This document shows, piece by piece, positions 19,043 through 25,884 of a DNA stretch of 64,000 bases (position 1 is the stretch's first letter; each line of letters starts with the position of its first letter). The translations under genes were made by a program, and so were the position numbers. Below the pieces are notes generated by a model. The model ran no database searches, was not told where the DNA came from, and worked only from the letters and a program-made list of their open reading frames with translations. The DNA is from an uncultured Bacteroidota bacterium (GTDB lineage: Bacteria; Bacteroidota; Bacteroidia; Chitinophagales; Chitinophagaceae), in assembly GCA_903882805.1 (NCBI GenBank), contig CAIRYK010000048.1, positions 43,161 through 107,160 on the forward strand, written 5' to 3'.

Positions 19043-19705
19043 ATGCAGACATTTAAGACATCGAAGGGCAAGGAAAATATACTTAGCAGAATAAGGAAAG
19101 AACTGAATGATGCATCTACATCTATTCCGTTTCCTGAGGCAGAAAAAAGCGGAGCGCCACTATACGCCTGGCCAATTGAGGATATGGAAGAAACATTCGT
19201 CTCAGCCTTTGCCAAACTGGGTGGCAAGTTCGTTTTTTGCGAGAATGAGCTTGAATTAATGCAGAACATATTGCTGCTTAAAGAAAGCCGCGGATGGGAC
19301 GATATGTTGTGCGCTGACCCAAGATTATTGAAACTATTTCAAAACAATAAAATCAATGAAATTATTGCTGCCGATGCACGCTTAGAGAGCGCTGAGGTAT
19401 GCATTACAGGTTGTGAATTGCTTGTGGCGCGCACAGGGTCTATTATGGTAAGTAGCAGATTGAATCTTGGACGGATGTCTTCGGTTTATTTTCCTGTGCA
19501 TATTGTGTTTGCGTATGCCAATCAGATCGTGGCGGACATTGACGACGCATTTGTGGCTATGCGTAAGAAATACGGTACTGATTTGCCCTCAATGCTCAAC
19601 CTGACTACCGGGCCGAGCCGGACAGCGGATATTGAAAAAACACTGGTGGTAGGCGTACACGGACCTGCAGAGATATTTTGTTTCTATATAAACGCAGATT
19701 TGTAA
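19043..19705 (+). CDS. LUD-domain protein (LutC/YkgG type)
   Basis: The 220-residue protein matches the LUD domain found in LutC/LutB of lactate utilisation (SRIRKELNDAS at the start, then ITGCELLVARTGSIMVSS, FPVHIVFAYANQIV and LTTGPSRTADIEKTLVVGVHGP). The conserved TGPSRTADIE is the family signature. Many Bacteroidota carry this as a stand-alone gene without lutA and lutB, as here. It may work with an iron-sulfur partner encoded elsewhere. Substrate uncertain. Confidence 0.85.
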   Translation: MQTFKTSKGKENILSRIRKELNDASTSIPFPEAEKSGAPLYAWPIEDMEETFVSAFAKLGGKFVFCENELELMQNILLLKESRGWDDMLCADPRLLKLFQNNKINEIIAADARLESAEVCITGCELLVARTGSIMVSSRLNLGRMSSVYFPVHIVFAYANQIVADIDDAFVAMRKKYGTDLPSMLNLTTGPSRTADIEKTLVVGVHGPAEIFCFYINADL

Positions 19706-19717
19706 ATATATTTTCTT

Positions 19718-19772
19718 TTATAAATACAATAGAGGCGACCGCAGTTAGTGGTCGCCTCTATTGTATTTATAA
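19718..19772. terminator. Bidirectional terminator between convergent genes
   Basis: A perfect 23-bp stem (19718-19740 with 19750-19772) encloses a 9-nt loop. It lies between the rightward LUD gene and the leftward E2 gene and is flanked by AT-rich ends on both sides. Confidence 0.9.
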
Positions 19773-19795
19773 TAAATATTTTTTGCTTGCTTAGT

Positions 19796-21121
19796 TTACG
19801 CAAGCATAGTTACCGGATTTTCCAGATGCGCTTTAAGTGTTTGCAAGAACCTTGCTCCCACTGCTCCATCCACTGTTCTGTGGTCGCAGCTAAGCGTTAG
19901 TTTCATCAGCTGACGTACAACTACAGCGCCGTTTTCAACTACTGGAGTAGGCGTAATTTTGCCCACTGCAAGTATACAGCTATCAGGTGGATTAATGATG
20001 GCAGTAAACTCGTCAATATCCATCATCCCGAGGTTGCTGATGGTGAAGGTATTGCCTGTGAATTCCTGTGGTTGTATTTTCTTAGTGCGTGCTTTTTCTA
20101 TCAGCTTGCCAGCTTCGTCGGCTATTTGAGACAATGACTTTTGATCTGCAAATTTCACTACAGGAACAATCAATCCCTCATCTACCGCTACTGCAGTGCC
20201 AATGTGAATGTGGTGGTTCTGACGGATAAATTCACCCATCCAGGAGCTATTTACAGCTGGGTGTTTGCGCAGCGCCATAGCGCATGCTTTAATCACCAGG
20301 TCGTTGAACGAAACCTTTGTACCTGCAACTTCATTTATGGCTTTACGGGCCTCTATTGCTTTGTCCATTGTAATGGTCATACGCAGGTAGAAATGCGGCG
20401 CGCTGAATTTGCTTTCAGCCAAACGCTGAGCAATGATCTTGCGCATTTGCGTAAGCGGGGTATCGGTATATCCTTCCTGACCAATAACAACCGGAGTTGT
20501 AGCTTGAGGCGCTTTTGGCGCTGGCGCAGGTTGCGGTGTAGGAACTACCTGCGACACTGGCTGCGGAGCCGGCGTAGATACCGGGGCTGCAGGAGCAGCG
20601 CTTGTAGCCGGATTGAAACTATCTATATCGCGCTTTACGATACGGCCATTGTCGCCGCTTCCTTTTAATGCATGTAGGTTGACGCCTTTTTCTTCTGCAA
20701 GCCTTTTTGCCAATGGCGATGCTTTAATACGCTCATCGCTTTCAGTAATAACAGGTTCGGGTTCTACTACCGCTACTTCTACGGGTGTAACGTCTACAGC
20801 AGTTGCTACCGCGGTTTCAGGCATTGGTGCAGGAGCTGCAACAATGCCGTTCTCTGCATTTAAAATAGCCTGATAGTCTTCGCCGGGCTTGCCTATTATG
20901 GCCATTATACCATTTACAGGCACACCTTTGCCTTTTTCTACGCCTATGTACAGAATAGTTCCGTCAACATAGGGCATCACTTCCATTGTAGCTTTGTCTG
21001 TTTCTACTTCAGCTATAATATCATCCGATTTTACGGTGTCGCCTACCTTTTTTAGCCAGTCTGCAATCACACCTTCCTTCATAGTGTCACTTAGCAACGG
21101 CATCCGTATCGCTTCTGCCAT
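19796..21121 (-). CDS. pdhC: Pyruvate dehydrogenase E2 (dihydrolipoamide acetyltransferase)
   Basis: The 441-residue protein has one lipoyl domain (1-80) with lipoyl Lys43 in ETDKATMEV, a Pro/Ala-rich linker, a peripheral-subunit-binding domain at about 130-165 (ASPLAKRLAEEKGVNLHALK), a second Pro/Ala linker and the catalytic domain from about 215. The catalytic motif HRTVDG is at 414-419. It transfers the acetyl group to CoA and forms the complex core. ETDKATMEV and length fit the pyruvate complex rather than the oxoglutarate one. No E1 or E3 gene is adjacent; a fused E1 lies 11 kb away. Confidence 0.88.
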   Translation of the reverse strand: MAEAIRMPLLSDTMKEGVIADWLKKVGDTVKSDDIIAEVETDKATMEVMPYVDGTILYIGVEKGKGVPVNGIMAIIGKPGEDYQAILNAENGIVAAPAPMPETAVATAVDVTPVEVAVVEPEPVITESDERIKASPLAKRLAEEKGVNLHALKGSGDNGRIVKRDIDSFNPATSAAPAAPVSTPAPQPVSQVVPTPQPAPAPKAPQATTPVVIGQEGYTDTPLTQMRKIIAQRLAESKFSAPHFYLRMTITMDKAIEARKAINEVAGTKVSFNDLVIKACAMALRKHPAVNSSWMGEFIRQNHHIHIGTAVAVDEGLIVPVVKFADQKSLSQIADEAGKLIEKARTKKIQPQEFTGNTFTISNLGMMDIDEFTAIINPPDSCILAVGKITPTPVVENGAVVVRQLMKLTLSCDHRTVDGAVGARFLQTLKAHLENPVTMLA

Positions 21122-21289
21122 AAGAATAGTTCTGTATTTTAAAAGTCAAAAGTAATTAATCTTGCTTGATATATTGAACGATTGCAGCCTCCACTGCCAA
21201 CTATTCAATAATATATATTCTCTTTGTCAAAAGTCGTAAATAATCGCGACTTAATCAACCCTAAGCGAGTAATGGTAAATACAATAATG

Positions 21290-23152
21290 TTAATATTCTA
21301 TTTGCATTCCCAGACCTTCTTTTAGATACGCCAGATTAGGATTTTTAATAGCCATGGCTTCATACATTTCGCTTTTGCTGAGCACTTTGGGTATTTGCGA
21401 TGCTACAGCGCTTTCATCAATTTGTACATCAGTTTTTACACGGATGTTCATATTTGTTTTCTCGCGGTAAAAATCAATAAGTGAGGATTTTTGGTTTACT
21501 GCATACATATCGGTTAGCTCACTTGGTGAAATTAGCTTTACCTCATCTGGTGGATTAACCTCTACTCTTACCATACAAAGCTGGGAGTAAATGACGCTTT
21601 TGCCAGATTCTTGTATTATTGTTTTATATTCTTCAAAAAGCGCCAATCCGCGTTCGGGTGATAAGCTTTTATGGGCGCTATCCTGATTTTCGGCCGCTAT
21701 CTTAATTTTTTCATCCAGATTGTTCAGCATGTTCATGCTCAATCTTCTTCCTCCTTCGCCTAGACCAGTAGTTGCTGGCGGCAACGGCATGGCAGTACTT
21801 ACCGGTGGGGTGGAATTGGCAACAGGCATCGCTAAAGGCGCTGTTTGTGTTGCAGGTTGCGTCGTTTGTTTACTTTGTGCACTTTCTTTCTGGCGCTCTG
21901 GCTCGCTTACTCGTGTTGGTTGTGCAGGTTGTTGGTAACTCGGCGGCGATTCGATAACTGCCGGAGGCGCGAAACCTACACTATTAGAGTTTTTTTTTAC
22001 GTCCCCGCTGCCAGCGTCTGTGTTATTCCCTTGAGCAACCAGATTGCCGTTCACAGCAACCAATACAAAACATAGCCTTATCAGGCACATTTCTACATGC
22101 AGTCGTTTGTTAGTGGCGTTTTTGTAGGTTAGTTCGCTGTCGTTTATAACGTTGAGCGAAGACAATATGAATGAAGGCGGCGTTTGATTTGCTTTTTCGT
22201 AATAAATTTGTTTAAAGTCGTTCGGCACATCCAGCATTTTAGCCATGCGTGCATCTTTGCACAAAAGCAGATTTCTGAAATGCTCGGCAAGGCCGCTGAT
22301 AATAATATCACCTTCAAATCCTTTTTCCAATGCTTGGTCGAGCAGCAGCAGGGTAGAGGCTACATCCTGACAAAGCATGCAGTCTGTTAGCTTAAAGTAA
22401 TATTCTGCGTCGAGCAGATTTAGGTGCTCCATGGTATTGCTATAGGTGAGCATACCATTAGTGAAGCTGGCAATACGGTCGAGCATAGACAATGCGTCGC
22501 GCATGGCGCCTTCGCTTTTCTGCGCTATTATATGCAGCGCGGCTTCCTGCGCTATCATTCCTTCTTTACTGGCTATGCTTGCCAGGTGCGCTACTATGTC
22601 GTTTGTAGTTATTCGTTTGAAATCAAATATCTGGCATCTGCTCAGTATTGTGGGCAGGATTTTATGTTTTTCTGTTGTTGCCAGAATAAAAATAGCATAA
22701 GGCGGCGGTTCTTCCAGCGTTTTCAAAAATGCATTGAAGGCTGCTGCGCTTAGCATGTGCACCTCATCTATTATATACACTTTGTAGCGGCCTTGTTGTG
22801 GCGCAAAACGTACCTGATTGGTTAGTTCGCGTATATCATCTACGCTGTTATTGCTTGCGGCATCCAGTTCAAAAACATTGAAGGATGTGTTGTTGCCAAA
22901 ACTGAGGCAGGTATTGCACTGTCCGCAAGCTTCCATATCTTCAGTAGGCGACTCGCAATTGATGGTTTTTGCCAATATGCGCGCGCAGGTAGTTTTACCT
23001 ACACCGCGCGGCCCGCAAAACAAGTATGCGTGCGCTAAATGCTGATTCTTAATCGCATTTTTTAGCGTGGTGGTAATATGGCTTTGCCCAACAACGGTAT
23101 CAAACGTTTGAGGGCGGTATTTTCGTGCCGAAACTATGTAGTTGTCGCTCAT
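21290..23152 (-). CDS. dnaX: DNA polymerase III subunit tau (possibly also gamma)
   Basis: The 620-residue clamp-loader ATPase has Walker A GPRGVGKT at 47-54, zinc Cys at 66, 76, 79 and 82, the DEVH box at 129-132, the ATTEKHKILPTILSRC sensor region near 155-170 and domain III to about 370. The Ser/Pro/Gln-rich region at 390-480 is the usual linker, and the rest is the tau-specific end that contacts polymerase and helicase. At codons 385-388 (GTA AAA AAA AAC) nine A residues occur in a row; slipping either way leads to a stop within a few codons. That would make a gamma-like protein of about 389 residues. Confidence 0.95.
   Translation of the reverse strand: MSDNYIVSARKYRPQTFDTVVGQSHITTTLKNAIKNQHLAHAYLFCGPRGVGKTTCARILAKTINCESPTEDMEACGQCNTCLSFGNNTSFNVFELDAASNNSVDDIRELTNQVRFAPQQGRYKVYIIDEVHMLSAAAFNAFLKTLEEPPPYAIFILATTEKHKILPTILSRCQIFDFKRITTNDIVAHLASIASKEGMIAQEAALHIIAQKSEGAMRDALSMLDRIASFTNGMLTYSNTMEHLNLLDAEYYFKLTDCMLCQDVASTLLLLDQALEKGFEGDIIISGLAEHFRNLLLCKDARMAKMLDVPNDFKQIYYEKANQTPPSFILSSLNVINDSELTYKNATNKRLHVEMCLIRLCFVLVAVNGNLVAQGNNTDAGSGDVKKNSNSVGFAPPAVIESPPSYQQPAQPTRVSEPERQKESAQSKQTTQPATQTAPLAMPVANSTPPVSTAMPLPPATTGLGEGGRRLSMNMLNNLDEKIKIAAENQDSAHKSLSPERGLALFEEYKTIIQESGKSVIYSQLCMVRVEVNPPDEVKLISPSELTDMYAVNQKSSLIDFYREKTNMNIRVKTDVQIDESAVASQIPKVLSKSEMYEAMAIKNPNLAYLKEGLGMQIEY
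21990..21998 (-). promoter_or_regulatory. A9 slippage-prone run inside dnaX
   Basis: There are nine consecutive A residues on the coding strand, directly after the clamp-loader core. With one extra A the frame reads V-K-K-K-L then TAA; with one A missing it reads V-K-K-T-L-I-V then TAG. Both outcomes truncate the protein at the domain III/IV border. A run of nine A is the transcriptional-slippage signal known from Thermus thermophilus dnaX. Confidence 0.6.
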
Positions 23153-23372
23153 CTCTTTCTCCTGTTGTCAAATGTAGCACAGAATGGAAAATTATCCCGT
23201 TTTTTTAATAAACTGTGGAATACTTTTTATAGGTCTGGTATCGCCAACCAATGTTAGTTAACTTTTGGTTGCCATAGAAAATGTGGAAACAGCTGATTAT
23301 CTGCCTATTCTTTAAAAATACGTAGCGCCATTTATTTTATTTTTCTTTTCTTTGCCCAAAGAAAATATTGTT

Positions 23373-23540
23373 ATGAACGCATTCAGGAAATTGTTGTTGT
23401 TTTCCATAATATTAATTGGGTTTTCCTCTTGTCTTGTGCATCTTAGGCCATACAAAAAGTGGGAACGCAGGCACAATGTTCGTTATTATCCCAAGGGTAA
23501 TAACATAGGCGGCAGGCATTTGTGGGTTCGTCAGCGGTAA
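23373..23540 (+). CDS. Small putative lipoprotein
   Basis: From the ATG at 23373 the frame gives 55 residues: a short signal peptide (MNAFRKLLLFSIILIGFSSC) with a lipobox-like FSSC, then a basic, aromatic-rich tail (YKKWERRHNVRYYPKGNN). If real it would be an envelope lipoprotein of about 35 mature residues. An alternative ATG at 23352 adds seven residues. It stands alone between divergent dnaX and a large hairpin. The signal peptide supports it; no family was recognised. Confidence 0.5.
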   Translation: MNAFRKLLLFSIILIGFSSCLVHLRPYKKWERRHNVRYYPKGNNIGGRHLWVRQR

Positions 23541-23646
23541 TCATTGTTATTGTGTGTACTACCATAGGGCCTACTAACTACTGTAAAAATGTCATTTTTA
23601 GATCGAATGATCTTTTGGTTGTTCACGTACCATCGACTGAGTTATG

Positions 23647-23707
23647 ACTTCTATATTGAAACAAAAATGGCCGGGTTTCCCGGCCATTTTTGTTTCAATA
23701 TAGAAGT
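23647..23707. terminator. 29-bp perfect inverted repeat, bidirectional terminator
   Basis: Arms 23647-23675 and 23679-23707 are perfect reverse complements around a TTT loop, with a GC core (GGCCGGG) and T-rich ends on both strands. It probably ends the small lipoprotein transcript and blocks leftward read-through toward dnaX. The stem is longer than a normal terminator needs. Confidence 0.8.
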
Positions 23708-23765
23708 GTCAAATAAAAATTCAGCTGTATGTGTCGGTCGAAAAACCAAGTTTAAAACGATAAAG

Positions 23766-23831
23766 TAGGGGCAAAAAAAAAGCCAACCTGAGAACAGGCC
23801 AGCCCCTATAAACCTTATGAACTCAAATGTA
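23766..23831 (-). ncRNA. Candidate very short RNA with nested hairpins
   Basis: On the minus strand TTTC (23853-23850), an 18-nt spacer and TACATTTG (23831-23824) resemble a Bacteroidota promoter. About 15-20 bases downstream a 9-bp stem GCTGGCCTG/CAGGTTGGC (three G-U pairs, loop TTCT) runs straight into nine T residues (23781-23773), a good terminator. An outer pair TAGGGGC/GCCCCTA (23808-23802 with 23772-23766) encloses this hairpin. The transcript would be only about 45 nt. It may instead be a terminator or attenuator with no independent RNA. Confidence 0.35.
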
Positions 23832-24044
23832 CCTATTATTCCGAAATTGGAAAAATATTTCGTGAAATTTTTCTTTGGTTTTTCTAAATTTTAACAAAAA
23901 AGTCGTTAAGCAGACGGTTTTTTGCCTCTTTTTTAGATGGATTAAAAAATAAATCAACTGTATGCTGCTTTTAGCCATTAATTTGTGCATTTTAGCAGGT
24001 TTGAAGTTTTGCATATTAATTTTTTAAATTCTTTAGCGTTGCTA

Positions 24045-24091
24045 CAAAAAAATTGCCGGCGAAATCTATGGTTTCGCCGGCAATTTTTTTG
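24045..24091. terminator. Terminator downstream of rfbC
   Basis: A perfect 20-bp stem (24045-24064 with 24072-24091) with a 7-nt loop and seven T residues on either strand, 15 bases beyond the rfbC stop. Confidence 0.9.
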
Positions 24092-24105
24092 TGCAAATTT
24101 TGTTT

Positions 24106-24657
24106 TTAAAAAAGGTTTATCGCATCCTTAAACAAAGGTTGTTTTTGATCTTTGTCTGAAATTATGGCATCTGCCAGATTTGTTTTCCAGTCTATCGCCA
24201 GTTCAGGATCTGCATAATACATACCACCTTCGGCCGATTTGTTGTAATAGTTGTCGCATTTGTAGAAAACCTCAGCTGTGTCTGTGAGCACAGCATAGCC
24301 ATGAGCAAATCCGTGCGGTATCAGAAATTGAAGTTTGTTTTCGGCCGATAATTCTACGCCAAACCACTGCTTGTATGTTTTGCTGTCTTTGCGAATATCT
24401 ACAACTACATCCCAAATACTACCTTCCAGCACGCGAATCAATTTTGCCTGCGGCGTGGGGTGGTTTTGGTAGTGCAAACCACGCAATACATTTTTTACCG
24501 ACCGAGCCTGATTGTCTTGCACAAAAGCTGCGTCGTAGCCGCTCGCATTAGCCAATGCCAGTTTGTTGTAACTCTCGAAAAAATATCCGCGATCGTCTGT
24601 ATGAACTTTAGGTTCTAATATCAGTAACCCCTCCATAGGGGTAGTAATAACTTTCAT
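24106..24657 (-). CDS. rfbC: dTDP-4-dehydrorhamnose 3,5-epimerase
   Basis: The 183-residue cupin-fold enzyme belongs to the RmlC family and epimerises dTDP-4-keto-6-deoxyglucose on the way to dTDP-L-rhamnose. Motifs: DDRGYFFESYNK near 20-32, FVQDNQARSVKNVLRGLHYQ, GSIWDVVVDIRKDSKTYKQW and LIPHGFAHGYAVLTDTAEVFYKC. It sits 10 bases behind a DegT-type aminotransferase gene in the same direction, so both probably serve synthesis of a deoxy or amino sugar for surface polysaccharide. The other rml genes are not in the window. Confidence 0.93.
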   Translation of the reverse strand: MKVITTPMEGLLILEPKVHTDDRGYFFESYNKLALANASGYDAAFVQDNQARSVKNVLRGLHYQNHPTPQAKLIRVLEGSIWDVVVDIRKDSKTYKQWFGVELSAENKLQFLIPHGFAHGYAVLTDTAEVFYKCDNYYNKSAEGGMYYADPELAIDWKTNLADAIISDKDQKQPLFKDAINLF

Positions 24658-24667
24658 AAGTGTGTTT

Positions 24668-25795
24668 TTATCCTATTATTTCAAGCAGATTGGTCGTAAT
24701 AAAGCTCAGTTCTTCTTTTGTTAGCTCTGTATGCATGGGCAGCGAAATTACTTCTTTGTTCAGCATATCAGTTACAGGTAGGTAATTGTTTTCAGTGCCA
24801 TATTCCTTGAGCATAGCTTGTTTATGGCTGGGCACAGGGTAATAGATCATGCTGGGTATATTGCGGTCTGCCAGTTTTTTATGCACCATGTCGCGATCAA
24901 TACCAATCAAACGCAGCGTGTATTGATGAAATACATGCGTAGAGTAGGGCGCTCGGAACGGGGTGATGATATTCGGATGATTTTTGAATGCAGCGTCGTA
25001 ATAATCGGCAGCCGATCTGCGCGCATCGCAATAGCCATCGAGCTGACGAAGCTTCACACGTAAAATGGCAGCCTGAATCGTGTCTAAGCGACTGTTGCAA
25101 CCCACCATCTCGTGATAGTATTTTACTTTTTGCCCGTGGTTGGCAATCATTTTTAATTTTACGGCAAGTTCAGCGTCGTTGGTAAAGATAGCTCCGCCAT
25201 CGCCATAACCACCCAGATTCTTAGATGGGAAAAAAGATGTACAGCCAATAGCTCCCATAGATCCTGTCTTGGCTACATGTCCGTCGCTAAATGTATATTT
25301 ACCGCCTATCGCTTGTGCATTATCTTCTATTACAGGAATATTGTGTTCATTAGCCAGCGTAAGCAGCGGTTCCATGTCAACGCTTTGGCCATAGAGATGC
25401 ACAGGTATAATGGCTTTGGTTTTTGGCGTAATGGCTTTACGTACGCTTTCTATATTCATTGTAAACGTATCTTCATCTACATCTACAAATACTGGTGTAA
25501 GTCTCAACAAGGCAACTACCTCTACAGTAGCAATATAGGTAAAAGAAGGAGTTATTACTTCGTCTCCTGGCTGCAAATCAAGAGCCATCAAGGCAATTTG
25601 CAGTGCATCCGTACCATTGGCGCAAGGTATTACATGTTTTACGCCCAGGTATTCTGCAAGTTCGGTTGATAGTTGTGCAACATCTGGTCCGCCTATGAAA
25701 GCAGCGCTGTTGATCACATTTTGTATAGCGGCGTCTACGTCGGTCTTTATTTTTTGATACTGGCGTTTCAGGTCCACCATCTGAATATTATCCAT
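24668..25795 (-). CDS. DegT/DnrJ/EryC1/StrS-family sugar aminotransferase
   Basis: The 375-residue PLP-dependent enzyme transfers an amino group to a nucleotide-linked keto-sugar. Visible motifs: CANGTDALQIALMAL at 58-72, VITPSFTYIATVE at 80-92, the cofactor-contacting IEDNAQAIGG at 156-165, the PLP Lys192 in SFFPSKNLGGYGDGG, and GCNSRLDTIQAAILRVKLRQ. Family length is normal. It forms a two-gene operon with rfbC, pointing to a dTDP-amino-sugar. The exact keto-sugar position cannot be read from the sequence. Confidence 0.88.
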   Translation of the reverse strand: MDNIQMVDLKRQYQKIKTDVDAAIQNVINSAAFIGGPDVAQLSTELAEYLGVKHVIPCANGTDALQIALMALDLQPGDEVITPSFTYIATVEVVALLRLTPVFVDVDEDTFTMNIESVRKAITPKTKAIIPVHLYGQSVDMEPLLTLANEHNIPVIEDNAQAIGGKYTFSDGHVAKTGSMGAIGCTSFFPSKNLGGYGDGGAIFTNDAELAVKLKMIANHGQKVKYYHEMVGCNSRLDTIQAAILRVKLRQLDGYCDARRSAADYYDAAFKNHPNIITPFRAPYSTHVFHQYTLRLIGIDRDMVHKKLADRNIPSMIYYPVPSHKQAMLKEYGTENNYLPVTDMLNKEVISLPMHTELTKEELSFITTNLLEIIG

Positions 25796-25884
25796 AATGT
25801 TATTTTAGCGGCTGCAAACCTACACTTTTATTTGCAATTGGTTATTTGGAAATGGGATTGGTTTTACCCCGGAAAAGGAAAAAT

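Larger units (their letters stand above)
23541..24105. other. 565-base hairpin-rich gap without a firm gene
   Basis: It holds three strong inverted repeats (23647-23707, 23766-23808 and 24045-24091). A tiny plus-strand frame at 23817-23894 (25 residues, starting MNSNVPIIPKLEKY) and a minus-strand frame at 23823-24014 are AT-rich and not convincing. The minus strand between 23773 and about 23853 carries a promoter-like pattern followed directly by a terminator-like hairpin; see the separate entry. Confidence 0.5.

Noticed and set aside
21990..21998. A9 run as a sequencing error or broken dnaX
   Set aside because: The full-length tau frame is intact through the run, so no correction is needed; it is kept as a slippage candidate instead.
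23823..24014. 63-residue minus-strand frame
   Set aside because: AT-rich, Lys/Phe-rich, sits between two terminators and overlaps a promoter-like element; no signal peptide or domain.
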